Source of the DNA: Rosa chinensis
Lineage: Eukaryota > Streptophyta > Magnoliopsida > Rosales > Rosaceae
Direction of reading: 5' to 3'
Assembly (NCBI RefSeq): GCF_002994745.2
Contig: NC_037094.1
Coordinates: 44,157,139-44,221,138, forward strand
DNA: 64,000 nucleotides
In this document: piece after piece, positions 22,580-35,929 of the stretch
Position numbering within the stretch: the first letter of the stretch is position 1
How the letters are laid out: the number at the start of each line of letters is the position of its first letter
Notes under the pieces: generated by a model
What the model was told of the DNA's origin: nothing
The model's input: the letters and a program-made list of their open reading frames with translations, nothing else
The model's database searches: none
Program-made: the position numbers and the translations under genes

Positions 22580-24364
22580 GAACTGAAGCAATTTTTTGAT
22601 GTACATAGATTACAATTTTGGATGGAGGCATTAGGATTGATAAGAGGCTAAGAAAAAAAAATCTCAATTACGTATCTGAAAAGGAATAGAATAGCTATAT
22701 ACAATAATACTTTCTTCTTTTTATTCTAATTCAAAGGTTCAACCTAGGTAATGCAGTATTGACTAACTCCCTAGAGTAACATTTAGATTTTAAGACCTTT
22801 CTTTTGAACAATTCCTATAGTTTTGGTGAGTACTGAACTTATAATCACAATTTAGCATCAAGTATGCAATTTTGAAGAGATAAGCTGAACAAACTAAATA
22901 TATATTTGGTCTTTTACATTAAATTGTTGTTCAATTCTATATATGAACAAATAATGCATGTTCTAAGCACACATACAAGAACACATTTAGATTGCTTGCT
23001 TGATCCATGAATATCAACTAAAAAGGGAATCTCATGAACCATCCCCCTAAAAAAGCACAAACAAGAATACGAGAACAAGGTTTCGAACAACCAAACACAA
23101 TCCCCATACAATGCCTAATCTGAAGGCAATATAAAAGCTCTGCTCCAATCAATTGGTAGCATTTGACCAAAACATCCCAATAGCAAGGGTCATATTGACT
23201 AAGCTCAAGTTATAAATAATAAAGCATATCATATACAGTAAGTTTTATGTTCAATGATCAAATTCATGCAAAAGTAAGCAAGCCACACTTGTCCCAAAAC
23301 TATAAAATCACAGTTGAAAAATCAAACCATTTTGTAGCCTGTGACCCAATGATGCAATTACCAATTCCAAGCTAGTCAATGAAACTAGAGAAATTTGGAG
23401 AATAGTGCAAAATAGTTTGCAACATAAGACTACTTTAGGCATAAGACTAGTCAAGGATGCCTATCTCTTGGTAGTTCCTAAAGGGGTAGTGAGACTGCCC
23501 TGTGACACCCGCAATCCCATCAAACCAATAGAACAACCTCTCAACCCATTAGGCTAGCATAAAGCTTAATAATAAGCTCAGTCAAATTGGGAGATGAGAA
23601 TTGTACCCATCTAATTATAATTATGTCAAATTGAGACTCTCGTATAGACTTGTAATGCCTACCCTCAACTGCCGTCCCATCACACCAGCTCAAGTTTTAC
23701 TTATTCTGGAAATTAATTCAATTTCAGCAAGTCCTGCTCCAATCATTTGACTCGAACAAAACCCAAGAATATATAGAAACAACTCTAAGCTAACAATCAA
23801 CCAAGTATCTATTGTTAACTAAGCAATCAACAAAACCAAATCGAGCCATAAACCCTAACCTAAATCCAATAAAATCTACAATTAACAGCAAAATAAAATG
23901 ACGAAATCAAGTAAAACTACCTTGATGATTACTTTATAGGAGAAGAGGGCCTGCACACCATTCCCGTTCGAGGAGCTGCAAAACATACACAATCAAAAAC
24001 CAAGATCCACAACCCAACCAGCTACCTCCTAAAGCTAGATCAACAGACTAGATCTTCTTCCCAATCACATCCCATACAGAACCAAAATCAGAGTGAAATT
24101 ATACCAAAAGCTGAAAATGAAAGAGTCACCTGTAAGCTGATGGTGAGAAGAAGATTCAGTTATCAGAATGTTTAGAACGACTGGAACGGTGAGGTTCCGG
24201 AGCTCAGAAAGAGGGTGATGTGTTGGGCGAGAGTGAGAAAGAGCGCGGTCATGTTTGAGACCTTGGGAAAAAGAGGGAAAAAGAATTAGGGCTGAGTGTT
24301 TTGTTAGTAGGATATTTGGCCAAAAAAAACAAAAGAAAAAACAGAGGGAAAATTATTTGGGTTA
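22580..24364. other. CACTA internal non-coding region
   Basis: 1.8 kb without credible coding. A T-rich run at 22459-22474 and plant-intron-like AT-rich sequence dominate. It may hold further captured intron sequence, but nothing is recognisable by eye. Confidence 0.5.
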
Positions 24365-24615
24365 CCGCCAAGAGTAATGCGGTGACGTTTATGTGTTGCC
24401 ACGGCTTTCTTTCCGTCATGTTTTTTTTTTTTTTTTTTAAAGTACATATATAAATAGGTTTTGCGACGGCAAGAGGAAAAGGCGTCGCAATTGACTACAA
24501 ATTTACTACGGCAAAGATTTTCCGTCCCAAATGATAAGCCTTAATCGCGACGGAACATTTTCCGTAGCAATAGGGTGTCAATTGCGACGACAACTGTTGC
24601 CGAAGTAAAAAGGCG
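24365..24615. repeat. CACTA right subterminal repeats
   Basis: Repeated gcgacgg and ccgtcgc-like motifs, more degenerate than the left set. A 20-T run lies at ~24421-24438. Confidence 0.8.
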
Positions 24616-25452
24616 AAGCAATTGAAGTTTTTTTTAGTAGTGTTTGAGGAGTGAATTGGGCAAAGCTATGGAATAGTTTTTTGTCTGAAAGTGATAGGCC
24701 AGGAAATGATTTTGGTCAGGAAGTGATGATTTTGGAGTAGAGAATGATTGCTATTTATAGTGGAATTCATGGCCAATCATCTAGAGGTGATTTCTCCTCC
24801 AAATTTGCTTGATTTTCTCATGACAAAGTCTTAATTTTTCTGATCTCTTTTCCCTTGATATATTCCCTAGAAATCTCTAGAGTTAATCATGCAATGCTCC
24901 TTCTTTTCCTTGAATAGTGACCAGATACATCCCTTAGTCCTCTCCTTTGAATTGCACTAATTTCTTCCAAGAATTGTGCACACAATAAACTCCTACAATC
25001 AAGAAAAATCAGAATTTAATTAGTGTTATAATCAATAGAAAATAGGATAATTAGGAATAAACATTGACTATAAATACTCCATTTTATCTCCTCAAATTCT
25101 TCCTGATTTATGCAAGTTTTCCTCTCTTTTAAGTTTTCCTTGATTTCATCAGTCAAGAGTTTTCAATGGGATGGACTCTCATTAAAATAGGAAAATCAGA
25201 AATAGAAAAGTTCAAATGGAGAAAGTTTCCTAAAACAAAATAGGAAATATTTCCTAAAATGAAAAAGGAAAATTTCTAAAATGACTTGTCCTTAATTTAT
25301 GCTCATTTCTGCTCTTTTTCGCATATTCTCACCATTTTCGACCATGAAGTACCTAAAAACATAAACTATATTATAATTATTAATTTTAAGAGAATAACTT
25401 AGCCAAATGAGGGAAAATACATATTAAAAACGTCACACTTTGTGCTCTACCA

Positions 25453-25467
25453 AATTCCCCCACACTT
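25453..25467 (-). other. Athila polypurine tract
   Basis: Read on the minus strand: AAGTGTGGGGGAATT, directly abutting the 3' LTR. The identical tract occurs at 30981-30995 next to the nested Athila-like LTR. Confidence 0.85.
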
Positions 25468-27699
25468 AGCTTTTGCTAGTCCCTTAGTAAAATCAAAACA
25501 AAAGACTCAGCCAAAACAAACAAGTCACTACTAGACTCTACACAAGTGACACACAGACTATATTTCCCTTAACATTTGTCTCAGAGATCCTTACTCTCAT
25601 GGCATCAAAATTAGCACTTAATCAAGAATCAATATTTAGATATTCGAGAGTTAATTCAAACACATAATCCACATATAAATAAGTAGGACTTGGTTGTAAC
25701 AATGGTGATGGGTGGAGCTCAGCATGTTTCAAACAAGTATGATTCATATCCTCACAAGATATATATCCACTCTCTTTCTTCACTCAGATCAAGGCAATGC
25801 TTAAAATCTTATAATCACTCAATCATATGTGAGAGAAAATATTTTGAGACAATCAAGTAGCTCACATATATAAGAAATGAAAATACCTTTGTGAATATAA
25901 TTTTTTCAAAATCTCATGAAAGATATCAATTACTTGCACAAATGGACCCAAGCCATAGGTTTAACTCTTATAACTCATCTCCACAGATCAAAGGCTGTCC
26001 CATCTTAAGGATCAAAAAAGTCTTGTAAAGGGTTGAAATGGGGCCAAGGCTCAAGGTTTTAAGAAATGAACGGTAAGGAATCACAAAGTATCCTAAAAAC
26101 CTAATAGAGCTCATGTTGATGTAGAGAGACTTCTAGAAATCCACCAAGGCATTCAAAATGTTACATCCCATAGAGGCAACATAAAAGGGCCTAGTGTTTT
26201 CATGTTGGGCCTAAACTTCATCCTAAACTTCCTTTGAACCCTCGTGAACTGGACAAAGACCAAATTTTTCTGTAATGGGCCTTCAATTCAAAACAATCTC
26301 CAAATTCACCAAGTATGGGGGACTAAAATCCATATGCATATATTTTTTTTCTTTGTTTTTCTTTTCTTAGCCGTACACATTTTTTCTTTTTTATTTTGTT
26401 TTTCACGGCTTTCACAAACTTTTTTTTTTCTTATGGACAAGTCTACCCGCACACTTGAACTTTGACCTCTTCTCAATCTTCATCCTTGCCACCAAATCCA
26501 TGAAGTAAGTCTCAAAAGATAGCTCTACCAAGTTTTTGAAACAAAGGGTAGGATTGTAACTATACTAAGGTTCGGGGGTTAAGGATTTTAAGGGTGATGA
26601 AAGAAAAGGCTTAATGTAGGCTCAAAGCGGTTTACCTAAGGGAGTCCCACGACGGGCATAAATATGGACACAGGGTAATTTGGCAATGGTGGTGATTCCT
26701 ATGGTGCCTCTATCCTTTCCAGAATCAGGGACATGTATTGATAAAAGTCTCAACAAGCACAAGAGTGAATTCTAGCATTCTCTAGTCCATCAAACTTAAT
26801 CTATGGCAAGCAATTAATCAAATGAAGAATAATGAGATCATCAAAACATCGCCAAGAAAATTAGAATATATTTCATTTATCACTCCAAGAAAAAGGGACA
26901 TGGGCTCAAATATCTCACATGGGTTTTTATGAATCAAAACTCAACTTAACATGCTCGTATTCTGTACCAAGGTTACGAAATCCATATCCACTACTCATGC
27001 ATATGCTTTTTATATATCTCAATTAACCAAAGAATATCATTTAAAATCATCTCAACATTGTGATCCTCTTTTAGCCATAATTTCAGAGATATTGAATCAT
27101 CCTAGACAGTTAAGGGCATCCTAAGACTCAAAGTTAAAACAAAACACTAAGACTGGCGCCGAAAAGGTTTTGGACTAGGGTTATTTCCTTTCTTCTTTCG
27201 ATAGCTCTTTTGGAACATGACCAGGTGAAGAAGGGACCGATTTTGGCGGAGCTAAGCTCACTTGATTGACAGGGGATGAGACCCTTTGTCAGCACTTCTC
27301 GGATCCAAACTAGAGCTTAGACATCACATCCCATCAGATGCGCCTACGATAAAGAAAGTATTTCACCCAAAAAATCATTTTGACTCAATAATTAAAAGCA
27401 AAGAAATTTTTTTATTTTTAACATTTTTCGATTTTTTTGTATTTTTCAATATATATGACTCAAGACAAAAGTATAAATCGTTTCCCCCACACTTAAATAT
27501 TGCATTGTCCTCAATGTAATCAATCATAAGCATGCAATGGAACAATTAAGCATATAGGAAAGGAATTTACGAAAATAAAAGACAAGAGAGAGAGAGAAAG
27601 CAAATCTGGTTGTAGACTCAATCACAGTATAGTTTGAATTGGGTTGCCTCCTAAGCAGCGCTTGTATTTAATGTTTTTCAGCCAGACAGTACTTCCTGT
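25468..27699 (-). other. Athila 3' internal non-coding region
   Basis: 2.2 kb between the integrase end and the PPT. Many Athila elements have an env-like frame here. I see none, only short frames such as T-rich stretches near 26340-26440. Part of this region (25930-26130) resembles 31450-31625 in the nested element. Confidence 0.6.
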
Positions 27700-29400
27700 C
27701 AATCCACCAGTTGTGGGGCACTTTGGAGGGATACAGCCTCCACTTCATGCTCCACCAAGGACTCATAGTAGGGCTTGAGACGATGCTCATTAACCTTGAA
27801 TTCCTACCCCGTCTTCTCACTCTTTATCTCTACAGCACCATGAGTAACTATAAATGGGCCAATCCAACGAGAACGAAGTTTACCTGGGAATAGCTTGAGT
27901 CTGGACAAGAATAACTGAACTTTCTGGCCCACTTGGAAGCTTTTTCCGCGGATCATTTTGTCATGGTAGGCCTTTATCTTCTCTTTGTAGATCCATGAAG
28001 CATCGTAGGCCTCATTCCTTATCTCCTCAAGCTCATTTAGCTGTAGCTTTCTATGGAGGCCCGCTTCATCATAATCCATGTTGAACTTCTGGACAGCCCA
28101 CCAAGCCTTGTGCTCAAGCTCCACTGGAAGGTGGCATGCCTTTCCGTAGGCCAACCTAAAGGGAGACATCCCAATAGGTGTCTTGTAGGCCGTTCTGTAG
28201 GCCCACAACGCATCATCCAATCTCTGGCTCCAATCCTTCCTTGTTGGGCCCACTGTCTTCTCGAGTATCCTCTTAATCTCCCTGTTGGACACCTCTGCTT
28301 GACCACTCGTCTGAGGGTGGTAGGGCGTGGACACCTTATGGGTTACCCCATACTTCTTCAGCAAAGCCCTGATTGTACGGTTGCAAAAATGAGAACCTCC
28401 ATCACTGATTAGCACACGTGGCACTTCAAACCTGGTAAATATGTTAGTTCTCAAGAAACGTGCAACCACTTTTGAGTCGTTAGTCTTGGTGGCTTTTGCT
28501 TCCACCCACTTTGATACATAATCCACAGCCAATAGTATATATAAATAGCCATTAGACGAAGAAAATGGGCCCATAAAGTCAATGCCCCAAACATCGAAGA
28601 TTTCTACAGTTGTTATTGGGCTCATGGGCATTTGGTCTTTTGGGCCAAGATTACCAATCCGTTGGCACTTATCACAAGAAATACAAAACAAGTTTGCATC
28701 CTTGAAGATAGTAGGCCAATAAAATCCATAGTCTAAGACCTTCAAGGCTGTTCTACAGGGCCCAAAGTGGCCTCCAGACGCTTCACTATGGCAAAATGAC
28801 AAAATTGACCTGTGCTCAAACTCTGGGACACATCTCCTAATGACTTGGTCACTACAATGTTTCCATAAATAGGGCTCATCCCAAATAAAGTGCCTAGCCA
28901 TTTTCTTCAATTTATCCTTACTAACTTTCGAAAGTGTGTCAGGAAATGTCCTAGTGACTAAATAGTTAACTATATCCGCATACCAGGGCACACTAACCTC
29001 TATCCCAAAGAGCTGCTCATCTAGGAAAGTTTCCTGTAGAGGCTGGACGTCCTCCTCATGTACTATCCTGCTCAAATGGTCTGCCACCACATTCTCGCTG
29101 CCCTTCTTGTCCTTGATCTCTAGGTCAAACTCCTGAAGCAACAGGATCCATCGAATTAATCTGGGCTTGGCCTCCTTCTTGATCATCAGATATCTCAAGG
29201 CTGCATGGTCAGTGTAAACAATTACTTTAGAGTGCAATAAATAAGAACAAAACATATCTAAAGCAAAGACTATAGCCAAGAGTTATTTTTCAGTGGTGGA
29301 GTAGTTAAGCTGGGCGTCGTTGAGGGTCATAATAAATAGCATAGGGCTTCTTACCCTTCCTCTGGCCCAACACAGCTCCAACAGCATAGTCTGATGCATC
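27700..29400 (-). pseudogene. Athila pol: RNase H end and integrase
   Basis: Open for 491 residues (27804-29279). RNase H remnant ([11 protein letters not shown]) is followed by integrase: an HHCC zinc module ([16 protein letters not shown]), the D,D-E core ([30 protein letters not shown]) and a C-terminal tail ([27 protein letters not shown]). A stop interrupts the tail at 27804, after which ~35 further codons up to ~27700 still look like integrase. Upstream, 29280-29400 has a deletion frameshift after YAIYY and a stop in place of a conserved Glu before the 491-residue frame. Confidence 0.93.
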
Positions 29401-30980
29401 TGATACGTCTAAAAGATGTACAACTTAAACCTTGCACTCAAATATCATCGTTGGTAATATAGTGATCAAGCAAGGGTCATTACCCGCTGAAGATTGTTCC
29501 TAAACTGCTAAACAAATGTCACAAACTACTCTAAACCTTGCTACTGAACAGTTAACGAAAATAAATTAATTAACTAACCTAGACTTGATGGAATTTTCAA
29601 TAAATTTTACAGGACACTAAACACACATTTAATAATACGCATACAAAATTTCAGAACAATCGAAGTTGATTTGATATATGCAATAATTCACGTAAAACTG
29701 AACACAGTAAGAAAACAAAGCAGAAACAGATTTTTATAACTTTAAAACTATTGACAGAAACAAAGCTAAGAACTCATTCTCCACCACCAAACACACTCAA
29801 TCATATCAAAGCTCAGTTATGGAATCTTAATTCTCAATTGAATTTACCCGAAGTTAACTCACAAGCTCGAATTAACCCATTACCCTTTCTTAGTTCCTCG
29901 TTAAGTGAATACAAGCTCACCACTTAATCTATTTCCGATTATGCAACCTAGACACAAGCTCGCTAAGTTTAACATATCAAAATCATTAAGCAATAAAAGG
30001 GTTTGGATAAATCTAGGGGCACAAGTACATTGGTAGTCTTGCTAAACCTAGGGTTTGAGTCACATGTAATTCAAGAAAACATTTTGCTACTCAATTGGAA
30101 TCAACACACGACATATACGAATCTAGTGTTACTCCTAGCATTAGAACCCTAACCTATTCATTTAGTTGCGCACCTAAACAAACAAGCAAAGATTCACTTG
30201 TAGACACGGTGAAACAAACACTCAATTGATAATATAGAAAACTAAAAAACTGAATTATCATCAATATGAATTGAACATGTTTGGGGCTTTGAAATCGCCC
30301 CTAGCTACAAAAGTATTTAGCCAGACATAGTCATGAACAAAACAAAAACTAGAAGAAAGGAAGAGGAAGAGATGGCGGCTGGTTGATGGCAGAAGATGTC
30401 GTTCTTTCTTTCTCTTGTGCGACCCTCCCCCTACTCAACTGAACCTCTCCCTTCTTTATTGCTTCGCTTAGGAGACTTTCACTTCTTTTCCTTTTAGGAA
30501 TCAAGTAGCTTCTCCTTTAAGATTCCTAATAATTTTCACCCATAAAAATAAGTCATATATCTCTAATAAACAGAGATATTCAGTTAATACTCGTCGGTGG
30601 GCTTCTAAAAGGAATTCGGGCCTCAAATCATGGATTTCCGTCAAAGTGTCAGATTCTCGGACTGACCGACCTTGCTGTACTAAATCGGCCATAACTTCTT
30701 GTAGAAAAATGATATGAATGAATCGTTAAAGGTACCAGACATCCGAAGCTTTCCAAGCATATAAAGTTCACTATCTGGTTCATGCTGAGCTGCTCTCAGC
30801 TTTATGTGGAAGTTGACTGATCTGCACAGGCAGATTTACTGATTTAGCTTCCTTTCTTCTACTTTGCTCCATAACACCTACAAAACATAAAAATAAAGTA
30901 AATGACTCAAATAGATGGAAAACTAGCTAAGAAAACATGAAGAAATCAACACAAAATCATGTACATTTATGAGCTTATCA
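29401..30980 (-). repeat. 3' LTR of the nested Athila-like element
   Basis: 1580 bp. Its left end shares word order with the Athila LTR and the 1678-3707 solo LTR (catcgttggtaatatag), but the bodies differ, so it is a separate family. Confidence 0.8.
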
Positions 30981-31710
30981 AATTCCCCCACACTTATCTT
31001 TTGCTAGTCCTCGAGCAAAACAAAAGAAACTAACTGCTATAACAAAAGACACGGACCTAATGTCTTCCAAACATCTCAGAGAACTTATAATGCCCACTAG
31101 TATGATCAACAAAATTCAAGCAGTCACATATCAGAATTCACAATTTCACTTAAGAGCTAATTTATTTTGATAACCATCATGCTCAAAGTATAATGCAAGG
31201 ACAATCAAACCAATGCAACAAATGAGAACCAACTTTCTCATGGTTCAAACAAGTGTTCACTTAATTTCTCACAAAGATGCTCTCAATTCTTTTCACTCAT
31301 GATTTTCTGACTCAGTGCACACAATCCTAAGTATTGCTACGTGAGAGAATTGATAATATATTGACAACAAAAAGCTCACGTAGATAACATGACAAAGAAG
31401 GCTCTTTATGAATATATTTTTTTCTTACTTAGATTTCACGAACGACACTAGCATAAGACCAAATGAACCCAAGCCATAGGCTCATCTCCATGCACAAATC
31501 TCCACAAACTAACTGCCGTCCCCAATGATCAAATAGGTTTTTTTATTCAGGGTTGTAATGGGGCCAAGGGTTAAGGTTAAAAGAAAGAAAGGATAGGGAA
31601 TAACAAAGATCCTAAAGAACCTAGTGGAGCACCAAAAAAACATAAGAGATAAAAGAATCTTGGAACTCCTCAAGGTAATCAATCTTCAAACATGAAGCAA
31701 ATAATTTTTT

Positions 31711-32223
31711 GTAGAAAAATGATATGAATGAATAGTAAAAAGTCTGGAAACTAGACATCCTAAGCTTTCCAAGCATATAAAGTTCACTATCTAGTTCATG
31801 CTGAGCTGCTCTCAGCTTCATGTGGAAGTTGACTATCTGGTTCATGCTGACCTTGCTGTACTAAATCGGCCATAACTTCTTGTAGAAAAATGATATGAAT
31901 GAATAGTAAAAAGTCTGGAAACTAGACATCCTAAGCTTTCCAAGCATATAAATTTCACTATCCGGTTCATGCTGAGCTGCTCTCAGCTTTATGTGGAAGT
32001 TCACTATCTGGTTCATGCTGACCTTGCTGTACTAAATCGGCCATAACTTCTTGTAGAAAAATGATATGAATGAATAGTAAAAAGTCTGGAAACTAGACAT
32101 CCGAAGCTTTCCAAGCATATAAAGTTCACTATCTGGTTCATGCTGAGCTGCTCTTAGCTTCATGTGGAAGTTGACTGATCTGCACAGGCAGATTTACTGA
32201 TTTAGCTTTCTTTCTTCTACTTT
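31711..32223. repeat. three tandem 171 bp units derived from the LTR
   Basis: The word gtagaaaaatgatatgaatg starts at 31711, 31882 and 32053, exactly 171 bp apart. The source sits once in the left LTR at 30701. Each unit holds aagctttccaagcatataaa and a tgctgagctgctct segment. Confidence 0.9.
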
Positions 32224-32324
32224 GCTCCATAACACCTACAAAACATAAAAATAAAGTCAATGACTCAAATAGATGGAAAATTAGCTAAGAAAACATGAAG
32301 AAATCAACACAAAATCATTTACAT

Positions 32325-33537
32325 TTATGAGGATGCATCACACATAAGCTCAAAGGATAGACTCCAATCCGGAGGGCATATGATGGGGGCCATGGTCAAC
32401 AACTCCTTGAGCTTTTCAAACGCCTTCTTGCAATCCTCATTGAACACAAAGGGCACGTCCTTTTGCAATAGGGCACACATAGGTCTCGCCACCTTGGAGA
32501 AGTCCTTGATGAACTTCTTGTAAAATCCTGCATGGCCACGAAAAGAGCGTACCTCCCTCACAGTTGTGGGGGAGGGTAAGTGACGTACAAGATCAACCTT
32601 AGCCTTATCTACCTCAATGCCCCTAGCAGAAATTATGTGTCCTAACACTATCCCTTGTGTTACCTTGAAATGACACTTCTCCCAATTCAGCACAAGGTTA
32701 GTTTCTACACACCTTTCAAGTATCAATCCTAGATTCTCTAAACAAGTATCAAAATCTTTACCGAAGACACTAAAGTCATCTATAAAGACTTCAATAATAT
32801 TTTCAATGTATTCTGAGAAAATGGAAAGCATACATCTTTGGAAAGTACCTGGTGCGTTGCACAAGCCGAAGGGCATGCACCTATAAGCAAAGGTCCCAAA
32901 GGGGCACATGAAGGTTGTCTTCTCCTGGTCCTCGTGAGCAATGCAGATCTGGTTGTACCCACTACATCTGTCCAAGAAGCAATAGTAAGAATGGCCTGCT
33001 AAGTGTTCCAACATCTGGTCCATGAAAGGCAAGGGCATATGATCCTTCCTCGTTGTGGCATTCAGCTTCCTGTAATCGATACATACCCTATGACCAGTCA
33101 CTAATCTCTGGGGCACTAGCTCATTATCCTCATTTTTCACCACTGTCACCCCAGACTTCTCGGGCACCACTTGCACTGGAGAGGCCCACTTAGGGGTAGA
33201 TCACCCCACAATCTAGTAACTTGATTACCTCATCTTGGACCACCTTCATCATGGGCGGATGTAGACGTCTTTGGGCTTCTCTTGTGGGCTTGGCACCATC
33301 TTCTAACAGGATCCGGTGGACACATGTGGTTGGGCTGATTCCCTTGATATCTGCTAGAGTCCAACCAATAGCAGTCTTGTGCTTCTTCAACACGTCCACC
33401 AACTTCGTTTCTTGCTCTACCTCCAGCATTGATGATATGATCACTGGGATGTCTCCTTTTCTCCTAGGTATGCGTACTTCAAATGCTCAGGGAGTACCTT
33501 TAATTCCAACTTGTGCCTGAACCATAAAAGGTAGCAT
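32325..33537 (-). pseudogene. Athila pol: reverse transcriptase
   Basis: Two adjacent open stretches (33444-33190 and 33176-32325) cover the gypsy RT. Motifs are GWTLADIKGISP, VHRILLEDGAKPTREAQRRL, then CIDYRKLNA, CFLDRCSGYNQI, FGTFAYRCMPFGLCNAPGTF and the catalytic FIDDFSVFG. The C-terminus ends at CDAS, where the nested element is inserted. A frame break lies at ~33180 just before the DYRKLN motif. RT synthesises cDNA primed by the tRNA bound at the PBS. Confidence 0.92.
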
Positions 33538-33861
33538 TTAATTAGTAGAAACCGGAATTGATAAATAGGAAATGGACCTCTTAATAGGCTGAGCCTCAAC
33601 TGAGGCCACAGTCCTGATCACTCTGGGCTCCTCCACGTCCCACTCAACCTTGGGGATAGGTTCCCCATTTGCATCATATCCGACCCCCTCTTCTAGGGTC
33701 AGAGCCAATTCATCCTCAACCATTGCTTCAGAGAAAACCTGCATGAGTGAATCAACTACATCAATAGCAAAGCAAGGTTTCAAATCAGAAACAGGGTACC
33801 TCATGGCTTCCAGAATGTTGTAGCATATAACATCACCATCAAACTCCATGGTGAGAGTCCC
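33538..33861 (-). pseudogene. Athila pol: region between protease and RT
   Basis: About 104 residues (33538-33849), beginning MEFDGDVICYNILEAM and containing an acidic stretch. It continues the protease frame from the far side of the solo LTR: sequence 36913-37115 encodes the preceding part. It ends at a stop 90 bp before the RT block. Confidence 0.8.
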
Positions 33862-35480
33862 TGTGATGCCCCGAAAATTTGTATTTATTTTCCAAGGATT
33901 TTCCGGAATTAATTTTATGTTTATTGGACAGTTTCGTGACTCTTGGATGGAGCGGAAGTGTTTCGAACGAATTTCTATTCGGAAAGTGTGACTTTAGGGG
34001 TGGCGCAAAGGTTGACTTTTTATTCATTGGGATTCTCTGAAAACTTCCTTCACAAAAGTTGTAGAGTGCGTCGATACGAGTTCATGGACATGTGGAACGC
34101 GAGAATCGGAGTTCGTATGAGAAAGTTATGGCCATTGGAAGGAATTTCCATTTTGGTATAAATAGAAGTTTCCCGAAAGAGAAACTTACTATTTTCATTT
34201 GTTTCCTTTTCCGGAAAACCATTTCCTTTCTCTCTCTTCTCTCTCGGCTGCACCTTCATAATCGAAATTATCCGGCTGACCCGACCGGAACCCGGACGAT
34301 CCGACCCAACTTTTCCCGCGAACTGCGGCAGTCTCCGGCGACGAAACTTTCCAGATCAGTTCGTCTCCTCCACCTGGTCGTCCCTGTGGTGTCCTCTAGC
34401 ACCGATTCTCGGTGATGGCGGCGGTAGAAGGTGGCGCAGTTGGGCGATTTCGGACCCGGTCGGAAATCCTTGTTCCGACGTCGGCGAGGCTTCAAGTCTT
34501 CTTGGTTGAGCTCAGAGCAGCCTCATTGATCGATCCTTGGTGGTTGTTTGGATCGATTCACGTGAAACTTTGATCAACTCGATTGGATTACTGTTCACGG
34601 CTTGTGAGGTAGTTTTCGACCCTTTATGCTTGTTTTCTGACTTCGAGCTAGTTAGGAAAGTTCACAAGCATGCTTAGATGAAGAACTTTGATGTTGGGAG
34701 TTTTGTGAAATATTGAGTTTTGGCCGGCGGCCGTGCGCCACCGCCTGTGGCTGCGTTCCGGCGGTGTTATGGCCACTTAAGGAACTGTTTTTGGTATTAT
34801 ATATGTTCTACTCGTTGATACGAGCGTTTCGATATATAATATGCGAGTTTTGGAGTTCGTTTAAAATTGTTATGATTTTTGCAGTTTCATACCGATTGAT
34901 TTATTCTATCCGTGAGGATTTGAGCATCCAATCGACTTGTGATTTGGTCACATCAATCGTGGACGTATTCCGGAGACTTTGGGAGGTCTCGGATGTGGTT
35001 TCGCCTCGATTGGCGCCACTTTGGGGATTTTAGTTCAAAACAGGGGTTTCGGACTTAAATCGTTTGTGAATTATTACTAAGTGGAAACCGATTGGGATTA
35101 GGTACTTGACGAAGTATTTGGACGGCTATTTTTGTGGGTTGGCAGCATTGTTCTGTATTGAAGATGCAGCAGGAGTTTCGAGGTGAGTAATCTCACGAAG
35201 TTCATTCATGAAAGGGTTGACCTTATTGTTTTGAGAGTTATTTAGTTAACTGCGAACTATAGTTGGTATTAGTGGCCTTCCTGAGTGAATGACCACGTAT
35301 ATATATATTTACGTTGAATATGTATATTCTTGTGGGTTGATGAGTGAATTAAGGCAATTGGTATTGATGGGTTTCATTCTATTGTTTTAGGGCTTGACTT
35401 TTCGGGAAACATTGTGTGGTAATTGGGAATTTCTACTGTTTTGAAAAGTGTCAAGATTTAGTGTGAGTTGCTTTGATGTG

Positions 35481-35790
35481 ATTTGAATGTTTTGATCTAA
35501 CGACCGGGGGTCGGAAGATCTGAGAGTCACAGGTTGTGATTTCTCCTTTTCGGTTTGATTTAACGTTTTGATCCGACGACCGGTGGTCTGAGGATGTGAG
35601 AGTTACAGGTTGTGATTTCTCCTTTTGGTTTGATTAAAGGTTTTGATCTGACGACCGGGGAGGTCTGATGATTGGAGGTCATGGGGTGACATCTCCTTTT
35701 GTGTGAGTTGAGTAACTTTTGGGTCCTGAGTGACCATTTTGAAAGGTTTTGATATAACGACCGGGGAGGTCTGAGGATTTGGGGTTGCTG
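35481..35790. repeat. tandem repeats with GACC-loop-GGTC palindromes
   Basis: Four units of ~80 bp built on ttttgatctaacgaccgggg and a tctgagga segment followed by a g-rich line, at about 35491, 35568, 35641 and 35747. Each unit has a small inverted repeat (CGACC GGG GGTCG at 35501-35513). Confidence 0.8.
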
Positions 35791-35929
35791 GGAGTGACCT
35801 CAGGCATATATATCGAGACTTCACGCCTTTGGCCAGGTTTGTGGATACGATCAGTTAGAGCTCTAGTCTGTTGCCATAGTACATCATGAGGGGTAGCGGG
35901 GAGCTATCTGATGCTCATGAGTACGTGTT

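Larger units (their letters stand above)
13943..24642 (-). mobile_element. CACTA (En/Spm) DNA transposon, 10.7 kb
   Basis: The terminal inverted repeats begin CACTACTAAAAAAAACTTCA at both ends, with the 3 bp TSD ttt (13940-13942, 24643-24645). The 5' LTR copy of the same site (gatggaggcatgaggag) has no insert. Subterminal arrays of the motif tgcgacggc / gccgtcgca lie inside both ends. The element encodes a TNPD-like transposase (17843-21323) and a spliced TNPA-like gene (14713-17617), both on the minus strand. A captured ADA2 exon (22288-22458) lies upstream of TNPD on the opposite strand. TNPD has two apparent frameshifts, so this copy is probably not autonomous. Confidence 0.96.
12910..25452 (-). 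repeat. Athila 3' LTR, interrupted by the CACTA element
   Basis: Segments 12910-13942 and 24646-25452, about 1840 bp once the CACTA and its duplicated ttt are removed. It aligns over its length with the 5' LTR at 42994-44899, with small indels, for example ~20 bp (ctcctctcttgtgatgcaat) present only in the 5' LTR near 44145 and a ~45 bp internal duplication near 44655. A minus-strand TATA box (CTATAAATAG) is at 24751-24760. Confidence 0.93.
29401..32334 (-). mobile_element. Athila-like element with internal deletion, nested in Athila RNase H
   Basis: The insertion splits the RT/RNase H codon run at CDAS. Both sides carry gcatc (29396-29400 and 32335-32339). The left LTR (29401-30980) starts TGATACGTCT and ends GAGCTTATCA, followed by a PPT (30981-30995). 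About 700 bp of 3' internal sequence follow, similar to 25453-26160. The right side holds only LTR-derived sequence: three tandem 171 bp units and an LTR tail that stops short of the normal end. PBS, gag and pol are missing. Orientation is minus, from the PPT. Confidence 0.82.

Noticed and set aside
25468..27699. Athila env-like gene
   Set aside because: No frame of useful length on the minus strand and no signal peptide or membrane pattern.
34092..34495. Overlapping frames in solo LTR A
   Set aside because: Arg/Ser-rich frames from GC-rich LTR sequence, shifted or broken in LTR B.
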